Notes: generated by a model not told the origin, from the letters alone. Positions 31,149-43,659 are shown, counted from the stretch's first letter. The stretch: DNA of 64,000 bases from Symbiodinium natans (GCA_905221605.1 CAJNDS010002588.1:1-64000), one strand, 5' to 3'. Made by a program: numbers and translations.

Positions 31149-34100
31149 ATGGAGGAGGACCTTGCCATTCCCCTCCAAGTCTCCCAGGTCCAGATTGTTC
31201 TTCTGGCCAAGAGTGCCTTGAAGGAAAGACCTATCGGTCTTACATCGGTCCTGTGGCGGCTTTGGTGTAAGACTCGGCGGTTCTTGGTCAGCCAGTGGCT
31301 GGACTCCTACATCCCGGATCATCCTTTTGACTCGGCGATTCCAGGTCGAACCTCGTTGGACGTTGCCCTGGCCAGGAAATGCTCCAAAGAATCCGCCAGA
31401 GTCAAGGGTTTGCACACTGTCTCGCTGTTTGTTGACATTAATGGGTTTTACGACAGCGTCTCTTGGCAGCGGCTTTGTGAACAAGGCTTGCGGTTGTCTT
31501 TCCCAGCCTTGGCCCTGTGCCTCTCCCTTCGCCTCTATCAAGGAGGCCGCACGGTGGTGGGTGAATCCCAGCCCAGCCCCACTATCTTCCCAGGCCGGGG
31601 CATGATCCAGGGATGCCCGTACGCTCCCACCTTGGCCAAGCTCACCATGTCTGAACCCTTACATAGACTGAAACGAGTCACAGGTTTGCATCATTGCGAC
31701 GTATGGTTGGACGATGTCTCTGCAGACTCCCTCCATGCCTCGCCGGATATAGCCGCGGGCGCGGCATATGAAGCCTTTCGAGTGCTCAAGGCCAGTCTTC
31801 AGGCTGAAGGTCTCGTCCTCAGCCAAGAGAAAACAAAATTTGTGGCCGGGACACCCCGCTCGGCCGCGGCGCTGCGACAGCTGCTGCGGCCGGGGGACCC
31901 TGACATAGTCGACGTGGTCAAGGATTTAGGCCTTGATAGTGGCAGTGGCCGCCGGCGCAGGACTACTACTGCCCAGAAACGCTTTCGGGTAGGTAGCCTT
32001 CGTAACCTGAAGTTAGGCAAGCTTCGTATCCCGGCACGCCGCGTCCGGCTACGGTTGCACCGTTCTAGTGTGGTCACCTCGGGTCTTTATGGCCATGAAG
32101 CACAAGGGGTTGCCCCTAAACATATGAAAACCATGCGCGCAGCGGTAGCCCGACACGCAGGCAGGAGCCGATATGGTTCCACGGATACCATCCTAGACAT
32201 GACGGCCCATGAGGTTCAGGATCCCTACCTTATTGTGGTAACCCAGCACGTGGAAAGTCTCTTTAGGATGATGGCCAGATGTAACCGCATGGGATGGGAG
32301 GCCGTAAAGGACACTTGGCGGGTGGTCTGGAAGCGGCTGGAGGCTGCGAAGCACGGTTGGTCCGTGGTCACTGGACCCATCTCTGCCATGTGTCAATACC
32401 TCCGCGACCTCCAGGTCGACGGCCATGATCCTTCCCGCTGGGTTTTTGAGGAGCGTGTTCTCGAAATCAAGCCCTCTGAGGTTTCGGTTGTCTGCCAAAC
32501 CTCGTCTTTCCTCATGGACATCATCAAGACCCAGAGGTCTCGTCGCATCGGATCGGCCTCGTCGGCAGCGGGTGCTGCTGGCGGGGTCGACTGGACGGTC
32601 CCGCGTCGCCTGCTCAAGTCAGTGCGCACCAAAACAACCCGGTACGCCTACCGGGCTGTTTTCCAAGGGTCCATTCTCCATAACGGCAATGGTGGCAAGG
32701 ATGTCTGTAAGTTTTGTGGCGATCCCGGGGCCACCTTGCGTCACCTCATGTATGAATGCCCTTCCTTCCCTGGTGGCATGCGGTTACCGGGGTACGTTCT
32801 GGCGGAGAAGCGCCGTTTCCCTGATGACTGCCTGTGGCTTCGGGGTATGCTTCCCCTTAAATACCTCCCAGTCGCTCCCAGGCGTGTTTCTCACGTCCTC
32901 CCAGGTAGTAGCAGACGGGTTGGTGGTTGCTACGGACGCGTCAGGGGGCAAGTTCACCAAGGATCCGCGATTGCGAAGAGTGAGCTGGTCTGTTGTCGTG
33001 GGGCGGGTTCAAGATGGTCTGTTTCAGGAGTTAGGGACCATGTCCGGCCTCACCCCCCCCGGAACAAGCGTCGCGCACGGTGAATCTTATGCCATTGTGC
33101 AGACGATTAAACACACCCTTGGTCAGGTTGACCTCACGGGGGACTGTAAACCAGCCCTTAGGACCCTCACCAAAAAATCCTTTCAAAAAACAACCCCGGC
33201 TTTTTGGGGCCCGGTCTGGGAGGACCGTGGTAGGATAAGGCCCACTTGGGTAAAATCCCACCTAACTAGCCGTGAGTTCGAAATTAGGTTTGGCTTTTCC
33301 CAGCTTTGGAGACACCAGGCCAACCAGTGCGCCGACGAGTTGGCAGGCAAACGAGCTGCCACCATACCGCCTGTAGCAGGGCGGAAAGTCCAGGACCTGG
33401 ATAGGCTCGTAACCAGGATCTGCGATTACCTGGCGTCGCGAGCTGTGGTTGTTTTGAAACATGCCTCAAAAGATGATTTTGTCCCCCGTAGCCAAAGGCA
33501 GGAACCCCAACCACCCAAAGGGCCTAACAAACGCCAGCTTTTGTTGGCGAAAGTGGAGGCCCCGGAAGCAGTAGGTGGCCATGTCTGGCAAGTAGGGGGG
33601 TTAAAAACAAATAATCTGGCAATCACTTGTGTGAAGTGTAAGCTTTACCTCCAGCAGGTTCATGAGATGGATAGGCTAGAACGTTTGCTTGCGCAGCCGT
33701 GCATTGACATGCCCCACAATGGCCCCCAGTTCTGGCCTACCCTTCACCCGACGCACCGGCTCAAAAATGAGGGACGTAGATGGCTGTGCTCCGGGTGCCA
33801 TCTTACCCTCCTTCCAGGCCACTCTCAGCCTTGCTTAGGTCTCCAGAAACCCTGTAAAAAACTCCACAACAACCAAACCTTGTCCTTTCATGCCCAGGCC
33901 TCGGTTTCCACGCCTCCTGGGCGGCCGGACTCTCCAGGTTCTTCTTCCACTCTAAAGGAAGCGGCTTCCCTTCCTACGGCTGCAGAGTCGCACGTGTCTA
34001 AGGGGTCTGGCAAAACAAAGGAAGTGGTTTCCCTTCCTGGTGCAAGTGCACGTGAAGCCGGGCTGGCAAGGGAGCCTGCCCCGAAGCCGGCCAGCCGTGC

Positions 34101-34158
34101 CAAAAAGAAGAAAGAGCTTCCCTCTGGTCAGCAGACCCTTTGCTTCAAGAAGCAGTGA
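31149..34158 (+). pseudogene. LINE-2 ORF2 C-terminal part: RT, zinc knuckle, RNase H, Cys/His tail
   Basis: Nearly identical to the LINE-1 RT. Motif A FVDINGFYDS, motif B MIQGCPYAP and motif C WLDD are intact. At about 32879 LINE-2 lacks 26 bp present in LINE-1 (24286-24311), shifting the frame. RNase H and the C-terminal Cys/His domain then continue in another frame to TGA 34156-34158. Here the codon that is TAA in LINE-1 is AAA, so the tail is joined to RNase H. The product ends GQQTLCFKKQ in both copies. Confidence 0.85.
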
Positions 34159-35483
34159 TGGGGGGCTCACAGGGCAGGGGTCGCGGCCCCTTCTGGCGCG
34201 AGCAGCGCCAACGAATGGCAGAAGGGAAGTCGTGGCGCTCTACGGCGACCCTCCAGCATTCCAAGCGACGACCTCCGCCCCACATCCGCAGGCAACAGCG
34301 CATAGACCAGGGCCTTCCAGCAGGAAGGGGCACCCCTCCCTGAGGAGGCGGCACCTAGGGGTTCCAGCTCGTCGGGCCAACCGGCGGCGAAGGCTTGGCC
34401 GCCCCCCCCCCCTCCGGCTCCTCGGCGTGACCGTCGGCGCTCTCCTTCTCCTCGTTTGGTCTTGCGCTCAGTGGACAGAAGCCCTACCCCTCCTACCCCT
34501 CCGCAAAGGAGGCGGCCTCAGGTAGCAGGGTCCGGTGTGGATTTGCGTTCGGTTCCGCGCGATTCAACCCGTTCGGCGGTCGGAAAGGGCTACGTCCAGT
34601 TCCCAACCAGCATGCACGGCCTAGATCCCCCTCGGAGTCCAGGGCCCGGCCCCCTGCAGACCCGGCCCCTGAGGCTGAGGAGTCCCCCTGGGGCCGGCGG
34701 CAACGCATGCGTAGAGAAGCTCAGGACTTTACCCCGGGTGTGCACGCGGCTGGTGAAGCAGCAAGCTACATCAAGCGGCCCACCTCGCCTCGGCACTTCC
34801 TCCCTCCTGATCTCACACTTACGTGGGACCCGATTCGCCAGGTCGTGGTGGAAGCCCGAGTTCTCACGCGCCTGGGCTGGGGACAAAGCAGTGTAGGCTA
34901 CCAGCTGTCTCAGGCGTTGGTCTTGAAGCTCACGGATGATGCATCCTTTTACGGTCCGGAGATTGACATGGCGCGGCGTTTTCCCCGGCTCATGGCTCCC
35001 ATCCTCACCAGTGGCTCCATGTGGATTGGACTAGGGCCTGAAGGAGAGCCAGGTGCGGGCCTGCATCGTTTCCTGTACCACGTGCAAGAGCATCGCAGCC
35101 AGGCCCGTGACTGGCTCCAGGAGAATGCTGCCAATGGTCTCCGTGTTCATTCCTACCTCCTGGCCACGTTGGCCACCTTGTTGCACTTGTATGCCTGTGG
35201 GGTTGATGCCAAGGATGTTGGCATTTCAAACCTGAGCCACAGGCCGCTGGGCACGAGGGTGGTTCCCCTTCCGGCCTTCATCGATGCCAACAACTGGGGC
35301 CCCTCCCATGGGAGGCCGGAATGGACTGGCTTTTGGAGGGTAGTTGCCAAATACTGCCCAAATGATGTGGGCTACTTTCGGCAAGTTTCCAGGGGTCCAC
35401 CTCAAGCGTGTTTTGACCAGATCTGCAACACCCTTGGACCTTTGGGGGAAGAAGTTTGCTGGCTATGCACCACCCCGGCCTAG
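34159..35483 (+). pseudogene. LINE-2 kinase-like region after ORF2
   Basis: The best stretch is 34707-35483 (258 codons, first ATG MRREAQDF). Signs of a protein-kinase-like fold, in order: a glycine-rich loop GWGQSSVG; K74 in ALVLKLTD (VAIK-like); E85 in YGPEIDMARRF (helix C position); D170 and N175 in KDVGISNL (D-x4-N catalytic loop); and D193 in FIDANNW (DFG position). Spacing is compact but in the right order. The upstream Pro/Arg-rich part is broken here by a TAG near 34303 and by small deletions. A kinase or kinase-like phosphotransferase is inferred, not proven; a fortuitous motif series remains possible. Confidence 0.5.
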
Positions 35484-35761
35484 GCGGCTGTGGAAACTGG
35501 GCTGCTTTTCTGGGGGCATCCTTTCCCAGCCTTAGGGCTGCGGTCGCAAACTCTTCCTGATGAGTAGCTGTAACATAGTTCCCTGTAGATGGCCGTGGGT
35601 GCACCACATTCCCAGCTTGTAAGCTGTGGTTTTGCCGTAGCAGGGTGACCGACTGCCCGAGAGACTGTGTCTCGCCCCAAAGGGGCTCCGGGCGAATTCG
35701 TTTTTGCATGCAGGACACCCACTGGGTAACGCTCTCGCGCTTGCTGAAGAAAATATGACAC

Positions 35762-35770
35762 TGGCTCAAG
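35762..35770 (+). other. Spliced-leader relict TGGCTCAAG at the U2 5' end
   Basis: Nine-base match to the spliced-leader 3' end, followed by degenerate TTTCGGCTCAAC. Confidence 0.55.
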
Positions 35771-38320
35771 GTTTCGGCTCAACCCCGGTGGGGTGCACAC
35801 AGTAGCTGAGCGAGTAGCTGTGAACCTGGGTTTCGGGCCTCAACTGTGTTAAGGTACTGGACCCCCTTGTTTTTGGCCTATTCGCCCGAGCCATATCGTG
35901 TCAGAGCTTTTACCCGGCCGTGGGGCTGCGGTTCTGCATTGCACCCTTCCTTGAGCTACTGGGCAAACCCCTCCAGCTGGGAGGTGGGCACCACATCCCC
36001 TCCAGGTGGGAGGTGGGCATCACTTCCCCTCCAGCTAGGAGGCGTAGTGCTCAGGCCTTCAGTGCTGTCGTGGCCGCCAGCCTTAGTTTGCCATAGTGGT
36101 GCCCTGTTTTCTTGATTTTACTTGTCTTGACGATTGCTTGAATTGCTGTGCAACTTTCACCTAGTTTTGGCTGGTCTATCGTGCGGAAGCAGCTCTCCTG
36201 AAGCGAACGGGCTGAGTTGTGACTAACCGCGCCGATCAGATTGGTCATACAACAGTTGCCGCTTCAAAGCATCTTTGCAGGAAGGTTCGTCCTGGACGCT
36301 GTTGTGCCACTTCTATCCAGACCCCATCTGTCCCCGCCTCTAGGCTGTGGTGTTACTGCCCCGCCCTTGAGGCTGTGGTTTGCACCAGTAGTGGCCTTCT
36401 CAGGGCCTAGCTGGCAGTTTGAGGTATCGGCCGAAACCTGGCTTGGCACTCCTCACAGGCTGGCCTAACCACGTGTGGTGTCGTGAGGTCGGCCCAGCCT
36501 GGGCTCTCTTGGTCTTCGCTTCAGTGATTTGGGGTTCCTTATGGGGCTTGTTGGCCCTGGTCCCACCCAATAGTCTCTGCAGGGACCATGGGGGTTGAGG
36601 TGCATCCTAAACCCGGGCCTCGCAAATTGTGTTGAGGCTGGCTTTTTCCCCTAACCGTGCAGATGCACCCAAGCAAGTGCCAGCAGTGTGTCTGGCACAG
36701 AGGGAGCTGTGTGGTTCCTTGCTCGCCATTGGTTTTTCGCCTTAATTAGATGGTTGCAGCGCGTTTCGTTCTCGGCCAGTTGCCCATGTGCGGAGGACGT
36801 TAAGCCTTTCGGTTAGGATGCGTTTGGTAATGGCCTCGTGTTGAGATGAGGCAGAAGTTTTTGGCCCTCTGCAGGGCTGTCTGGGGCTTCCCTGCAGGCC
36901 CATGCGCCGGCGGCAGAGAGTAGTCCTTCCTCAGACCTTGTGACTGCTCCTGCCGCTGGTGCCCGGGGTTTAGGGCTGGTTTTAGGGTAGGTACTTGGCA
37001 GTGCTGTCTGCTCGCTGACGGTGGATGCAGCCGGCTGAGTCACTTTCCCTCCTTGCCTGGACTGCCTGCCTTCGCCCTACCACCAGGTATGGGATCAGCG
37101 CACCATGGGGCTTTCCAGGCAGGCTCAGGACCTGTATCTCGTCTCCTCACTGGGCATATAATTGAAGGCTCGCGAGGTGCAGGCCAATAGTCACTCCTTC
37201 TTCTTCGCTGTGCGAGATTGCAAGGGTGATGAGCTTTTTTTGGCTTGTTGTCCGGATTCTGTCCCTTTTGATCCGGTGTTTTCTCTTTTGGGGTTTAGGG
37301 TGTAGCGCAGAGGCGAAAAATGCAACATGCTGTTGCTGGCATAGGCTTTTGCCGAGGTTTTCTGCCCTGATTCCCTTTTTAGCACTTTGAGAAAAAGTTG
37401 GCCCGCTGGCACCAAAGATCATACGGGTCGGCGTGCCGTGGGGCCCAGAGTCCTTATTCGGCCCTTCCCTTGAAACAGTCTGGGGTTTTACAGGGGCAGT
37501 GGGTTCCCTTCCCTTGCTTGCAGCTGCCTGGGAAGGTCCCCTTACTGTGTGGGTCCATGTGGTTCGTTTTGGCCCTTTCCCAGCGAGCAGTCAGCAGGTC
37601 CCTGGGAGCAGTCTTCGGGGTTTCGAAATCTTTTCTTGCAGAAAGTCTAGCAGGGCGTTGTTCCCTGCGCCTGCACGTAGTTAGTTGAAGGGAAAGCGTC
37701 GCTCCCTGCGCCTGGTTGAGGGGAGTGCGTGGGCCCCGCGCTAAAGGTACCAAATTGAGGGGCTGCTGCTTTGTGCACGGTGAGATAGAGGACCCCCTTG
37801 GGTTGTTAGGGCGTGAGGCTTGGAAGTTCGTTGGCCGTGTTCAACCAGGCCTATAGGCTGTGGAATCAGTGCATGACAGTCGCTTGTGCTCCTGTGCGGG
37901 TGCTGTTATGCCATGGATTCCCAGCCTCGGGGCTGCGGTTTCGAGAATTCCTTCCTCTGATGTGATGGACACAGACTAGCTGCTGGAAGCAGGTCTTTTG
38001 CTTGGGCTATGGTCAGTACGATGAGAGGAGTAGGAAAAGCGAAGTGCTTTGTACAGCTGGCGACTCGGACGAGTGAAAGCCATAGTCCTCCATCTGACCT
38101 GTTCTACTAGCGGTCAGAGCCTCTAAACTGTGTCATAGGCGCCTGTCGGTAGTAAGTGGGTGCACCACATTCCCAGCCTTGAGCTGAGGTTTTGCCGTAG
38201 CAGGTTGGCCGACCAGCCCGAGAGACTATGTCTCGCCCCTTAGGGGCTCCGGGTGAATTCATTTGCATGATGGACGCCCACTGGGTAACGCTTTCGCGCT
38301 TGCTGAAGAAAATATGACAC
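35762..38320 (+). mobile_element. U2: non-autonomous LINE-derived unit, type A
   Basis: 2,559 bp, non-coding as far as I can see. The 5' end (TGGCTCAAGGTTTCGGCTCAACCCCGG...) matches the LINE-2 leader. The 3' ~190 bp (GGGTGCACCACATTCCCAGC...GAAAATATGACAC) match the LINE 3' UTR, but the LINE coding region is absent. The interior carries the hairpin GCAACATGCTGTTGC (37322-37336). Type-A markers: GTGCACGGTGAGATAGAGG and GCATGATGGACGCC. Confidence 0.75.
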
Positions 38321-40880
38321 TGGCTCAAGGTTTCGGCTCAACCCCGGTGGGGTGCACACAGTAGCTGAGCGAGTAGCTGTGAACCTGGGTTTCGGGCCTC
38401 AACTGTGTTAAGGTACTGGACCCCCTTTGTTTTTGGCCTATTCGCCCGAGCCATATCGTGTCAGAGCTTTTACCCGGCCGTGTGGCTGTGGTTCCGCATT
38501 GCACCCTTCCTTGAGCTACGGAGCAAACCCCTCCAGCTGGGAGGTGGGCACCACATCCCCTCCAGGTGGGAGGTGGGCATCACTTCCCCTCCAGCTAGGA
38601 GGCGTGAGTGCTCAGACCTTCAGTGCTGTCGTGGCCGCCAGCCTTAGTTTGCCATAGTGGTGCCTTGTTTTCTTGATTTTACTTGGCTTGACAATTTGCT
38701 TGAATTGCTGTGCAACTTTCACCTAGTTTTGGCTGGTCTATCGTGCGGAAGCAGCTCTCCTGAAGGCGAACGGGCTGAGTTGCGATTAACCGCGCCGATC
38801 GGATTGGTCATACTACAGTTGCCGCTTCAAAGCACCTTTGCAGGAAGGTTCGTCCTGGACGCTGTTGTGCCACTTCTATCCAGACCCCATCTGTCCCCGC
38901 CTCTAGGCTGTGGTGTAACTGCCCCGCCCTTGAGGCTGTGGTTTGCGCATCAGAAGTGGCCTTCTCAGGGCCTAGCTGGCAGTTTGAGGTATCGGCCGAA
39001 ACCTGGCTTGGCACTCCTCACAGGCTGGCCTAACCACGTGTGGTGTCGTGAGGTCGGCCCAGCCTGGGCTCTCTTGGTCTTCGCTTCAGTGATTTGGGGT
39101 TCCTTATGGGGCTTGTTGGCCCTGGTCCCACCCAATAGTCTCTGCAGGGACCATGGGGGTTGAGGTGCATCCTAAACCCGGGCCTCGCAAATTGTGTTGA
39201 GGCTGGCTTTTTCCCCTAACCGTGCAGATGCACCCAAGCAAGTGCCAGCAGTGTGTCTGGCACAGAGGGAGCTGTGTGGTTCCTTGCTCGCCATTGGTTT
39301 TTCGCCTTAATTAGATGGTTGCAGCGCGTTTCATTCTCGGCCAGTTGCCCATGTGCGGAGGACGTTAAGCCTTTCGGTTAGGATGCGTTTGGTAATGGCC
39401 TCGTGTTGAGATGAGGCAGAAGTTTTTGGCCCTCTGCAGGGTTGTCTGGGGCTTCCCTGCAGGCCTATGCGCCGGCGGCAGAGAGTAGCCCTTTCCTCAG
39501 ACCTTGTGACTGCTCCTGCCGCTGGTGCCCTGGGTTTAGGGTTGGTTTTAGGGTAGGTGCTTGGCAGTGCTGTTTGCTCGCTGACGGTGGATCCAGCCGG
39601 CTGAGTCACGTTCCCCTCTTGCCTGGACTGCCTGCCTTCGCCCTACCACCAGGTATGGGATAAGCGCACCATGGGGCTTTCCAGGCAGGCTCAGGACCTG
39701 TATCTCGTCTCCTCACTGGGCATATGATTGAAGGCGCGCGAGGTGCAGGCCAATAGTCACCCTTCTTCTTCGCTGTGCGAGATTGCAAGGGTGATGAGCC
39801 TTTTGGCATGTTGTCCGGATTCTGTCCTTTTTGTGTGTTTTCTCTTTTGGGGTTTAGGGTGTAGCGCAGAGGCCAAAAATGCAACATGCTGTTGCTGGCA
39901 TAGGCTTTTGCCGAGGTTTTCTGCCCCAAATCCCCTTTTTAGCACTTTGAGAAAAAGTTGGCCCGCTGGCACCAAAGATCATACGGGTCGGCGTTCCGTG
40001 GGGCCCAGAGTCCTGATTTGGCCCTTCCCTTGAAACAGTCTGGGGTTTTACAGGGGCAGTGGGTTCCCTTCCCTTGCTTGCAGCAGTCAGGGAAGGTCCC
40101 TTTACTGTGTGGGTCCATTTGGTTCGTTTTGGCCCTTTCCCAGGGAGCAGTCAGCAGGTCCCTGGGAGCAGTCTTCGGGGTTTCGAAATCTTTCTTGCAG
40201 AAAGTCTAGCAGGGCGTTGTTCCCTGCGCCTGCACGTAGTTAGTTGAAGGGAAAGCGTCGCTCCCTGCGCCTGGTTGAGGGGAGTGCGTGGGCCCCGCGC
40301 TAAAGGTACCAAATTGAGGGGCTGCTGCTTTGTGTAAAGTGAGGTTGAGGACCCCCTTGGGCTGTTTGGGCGTGAGGCTAGGAAGTTCGTTGGCTGTGTT
40401 CAACCCAGGCCTCAAGGCTGTGGAATCAGTGCATGACACTCGCTTGTGCTCCTGTGCGGGTGCTGTTATGCCATGGATTCCCAGCCTCGGGGCTGCGGTT
40501 TCGAGAATTCCTTCCTCTGATGTGATGGACACAGACTAGCTGCTGGGAGCAGGTCTTTTGCTTGGGCTATGGTCAGTACGATGAGAGGAGTAGGAAAAGC
40601 GAAGTGCTTTGTACAGCTGGCGACTCGGACGAGTGAAAGCCACAGTCCTCCATCTGACCTGTTCTACTAGCGGTCAGAACCTCTAAACTGTGTCATAGGC
40701 ACCTGTAGGTAGTATGTGGGTGCACCACACTCCCAGCCTTGAGCTGAGGTTTTGCCGTAGCAGGTTGGCCGACCAGCCCGAGAGACTATGTCTCGCCCCT
40801 TAGGGGCTCCGGGCGAATTCATTTGCATGCAGGACGCCCACTGGGTAACGCTTTCGCGCTTGCTGAAGAAAATATGACAC
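38321..40880 (+). mobile_element. U3: non-autonomous LINE-derived unit, type B
   Basis: 2,560 bp, highly similar to U2 throughout but with its own markers shared with U5: GATGAGCCTTTTGGCATG, GTGTAAAGTGAGGTTGAGG and GCATGCAGGACGCC. Begins TGGCTCAAG (38321-38329) and ends GAAGAAAATATGACAC. Hairpin at 39881-39895. No gene supported. Confidence 0.75.
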
Positions 40881-43639
40881 TAAAAGAGCAAACTCCAGAA
40901 TATGGATGAGGGACACTGGCCAGGCATGGAGGCCAGCAAAGGGCAGATACCAGCATTGCCATGGAGAAGCCTCGAGTCCCAATGGGCAGTGAACTTTGTG
41001 GTGAGGAATACGTCGACTGGGGAGTAAGCGCGAGAAAGCCAGGGCGATTCTGGGGAGAACAGCAAGGCACGGTTAGTAAGTGCGAGAACACCGGAGCTGC
41101 TGAGAACCCTGGATTAGCCGGGACGTATTCCGTGGAGGCGTCGATGTCACTGCTTTCAGAAATGCCCACAAGGACCAAGCAAGCAGCTAATCCGGGGTAG
41201 CAGAGTGGGCCTCACTTCGGTTGAGGGAAATCGACTCCCAAGTGAGAGTATGGAGTTTTGTTGGCAAACCAAAAAACCAGCTGAATGGCTACGGCTGGAT
41301 TGGAGAAAGTCAAGTCTCACAATGGATAGCGGCCTCGTACATAATACCCTCACAGGAGGGTGGGTTTGACCTGGTAGTCGGCACCTTGCCCGGCCCCCTG
41401 TCAGGCGCCTGTACCGGCCACCTGTTGAAGGTGTGTGGCGTGGGGTCACCGGTGCGTAGCGGCGATTTCGGTCGCTTAGCGTCCTCCAGCCTAAAAAGGG
41501 GTATGTTTGGGCAGGGACTTCACCTGGTCCTCCTGCTTTGGCTCGTGTTGGAGATGTGTGAATCGAGGGCATGGATCCGTCAAGGTGAGATGACGAGACA
41601 GTGCAGAATTGGGCCTCAATCAAGGAACGGTCTATGGGGATTGACCACCCCGCTGGTAGAGGGATAGCGGCCTCTGAACAGACCCCACCTGTCCTCGACG
41701 GTAGGCTGAGGTGTACTGCCCCGCCCTTGAGGCTGTGGTTTGCGCATCAGAAGTGGCCTTCTCAGGGCCTCGCTGGTAGTTTGAGGTATCGGCGGAAATC
41801 TGGCATAGCACTCCTCACAGGCAGGCCTATCCACGTGTGGTGTCGTGAGGTCGGCCCAGCCTGGGCTCTCATGGTCTTCGCTTCAGTGATTTGGGGTTCC
41901 TTGCGAGGCTTGTTGGCCCTGGTCCCATCCAATAGTCTCTGAAGGGACAATGGGGGTTGTGATGCATCCTAAACCCGGGCCTCGCAAATTGTGTTGAGGC
42001 TGGCTTTTTCCCCTAACCATGCCGATGCACCCAAGCAAGTGCCAGCAGAGTGTCCGGCACAGAGGGAGCTGTGTGGTTCCTTGCTCGCCATTGGATTTTC
42101 GCCTTAATTAGATGGTTGCAGCGCGTTTCGTTCTCGGCCAGTTGCCCATGTGCGGAGGACGTTAAGCCTTTTGGTTAGGATGCGTTTGGTAATGGCCTCA
42201 CTTTGAGATGGGGCAGTGGCTTTAGGCCCTCTGTAGGGTTGTCTGGGGCTTCCCTGCAGGCCTACGCGCCGGCGGCAGAGAGTAGTCTCACGCTGGTGCC
42301 CTGGGTTTAGGGCTGGTTCTAGGGTAGGTACTTGGCAGTGCTGCCTGCTAGCTGACGGTGGATGCAGCCGGCTGAGTCATTTTCCCTCCTTGCATGGACT
42401 GCCTGCCTTCGCCCTACCACCAGGTATGGGATAAGCGCACCATGGGGCTTTCCAGGCAGCTCAGGACCTGTATCTCGTCTCCTCACTGGGCATATGATTG
42501 AAGGCTCGCGAGGTGCAGGCCAATAGTCACTCCTTCTTCTTCGCTGTGCGAGATTGCAAGGGTGATGAGCTTTTTTTGGCTTGTTGTCCGGATTCTGTCC
42601 CTTTTGATCCGGTGTTTTCTCTTTTGGGGTTTAGGGTGTAGCGCAGAGGCAAAAAATGCAACATGCTGTTGCTGGCATAGGCTTTTGCCGAGGTTTTCTG
42701 CCCTGATTCCCTTTTTAGCACTTTGAGAAAAAGTTGGCCCGCTGGCACCAAAGATCATACGGGTCGGCGTGCCGTGGGGCCCAGAGTCCTTATTCGGCCC
42801 TTCCCTTGAAACAGTCTGGGGTTTTACAGGGGCGGTGGGTTTCCTTCCCTTGCTTGCAGCTGCCTGGGAAGGTCCCCTTACTGTGTGGGTCCATTTGGTT
42901 CGTTTTGGCCCTTTCCCAGCGAGCAGTCAGCAGGTCCCTGGGAGCAGTCTTCGGGGTTTCGAAATCTTTTCTTGCAGAAAGTCTAGCAGGGCGTTGTTCC
43001 CTGCGCCTGCACGTAGTTAGTTGAAGGGAAAGCGTCGCTCCCTGCGCCTGGTTGAGGGGAGTGCGTGGGCCCCGCGCTAAAGGTACCAAATTGAGGGGCT
43101 GCTGCTTTGTGCACGGTGAGATAGAGGACCCCCTTGGGTTGTTTGGGCGTGAGGCTTGGAAGTGTTCAACCGGGCCTAAAGGCTGTGGAATCAGTGCATG
43201 ACAGTCGCTTGTGCTCCTGTGCGGGTGCTGTTATGCCATGGATTCCCAGCCTCGGGGCTGCGGTTTCGAGACTTCCTTCCTCTGATGTGATGGACACAGA
43301 CTAGCTGCTGGGAGCAGGTCTTTTGCTTGGGCTATGATCAGTACGATGAGAGGAGTAGGAAAAGCGAAGTGCTTTGTACAGCTGGCGACTCGGACGAGTG
43401 AAAGCCACAGTCCTCCATCTGACCTGTTCTACAAGCGGTCAGAGCCTCTAAACTGTGTCATAGGCGCCTGTAGGTAGTAAGTGGGTGCACCACTTTCCCA
43501 GCCTTGAGCTGAGGTTTTGCCGTAGCAGGTTGGCCGCCCGAGAGACTATGTCTCGCCCCTTAGGGGCTCCGGGTGAATTCATTTGCATGATGGACGCCCA
43601 CTGGGTAACGCTTTCGCGCTTGCTGAAGAAAATATGACA
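40881..43639 (+). mobile_element. U4: non-autonomous unit, type A with a foreign 5' segment
   Basis: From about 41670 to the end it follows type A (hairpin at 42658-42672, GTGCACGGTGAGATAGAGG, GCATGATGGACGCC). The first ~790 bp (40881-41670) match no other unit and lack the spliced-leader relict. It therefore appears chimeric. No gene is supported in either part; a frame at 41221-41667 has no recognisable domain. Confidence 0.7.
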
Positions 43640-43659
43640 TTGGCTCAAGCTGGCTCAAG
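43640..43659 (+). other. Two tandem spliced-leader relicts (U5 5' end)
   Basis: TTGGCTCAAG at 43640-43649 and TGGCTCAAG at 43651-43659. Tandem relicts are what repeated cycles of trans-splicing and reinsertion of the cDNA would leave. Confidence 0.6.

Larger units (their letters stand above)
27174..35761 (+). mobile_element. LINE-2: near full-length LINE, 8.6 kb
   Basis: Begins with the spliced-leader relict TGGCTCAAG directly after LINE-1 and ends AAGAAAATATGACAC before U2. Order: 5' leader, ORF1 (zinc ribbon, coiled coil), ORF2 (Cys-rich region, APE-like endonuclease, RT, zinc knuckle, RNase H, Cys/His tail), kinase-like region, 3' UTR. Several frameshifts break it: near 28215, near 29910, a CTAG duplication at 31017-31024, and a 26-bp deletion near 32879. 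Compared with LINE-1, the lesions fall at different places. Confidence 0.88.
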
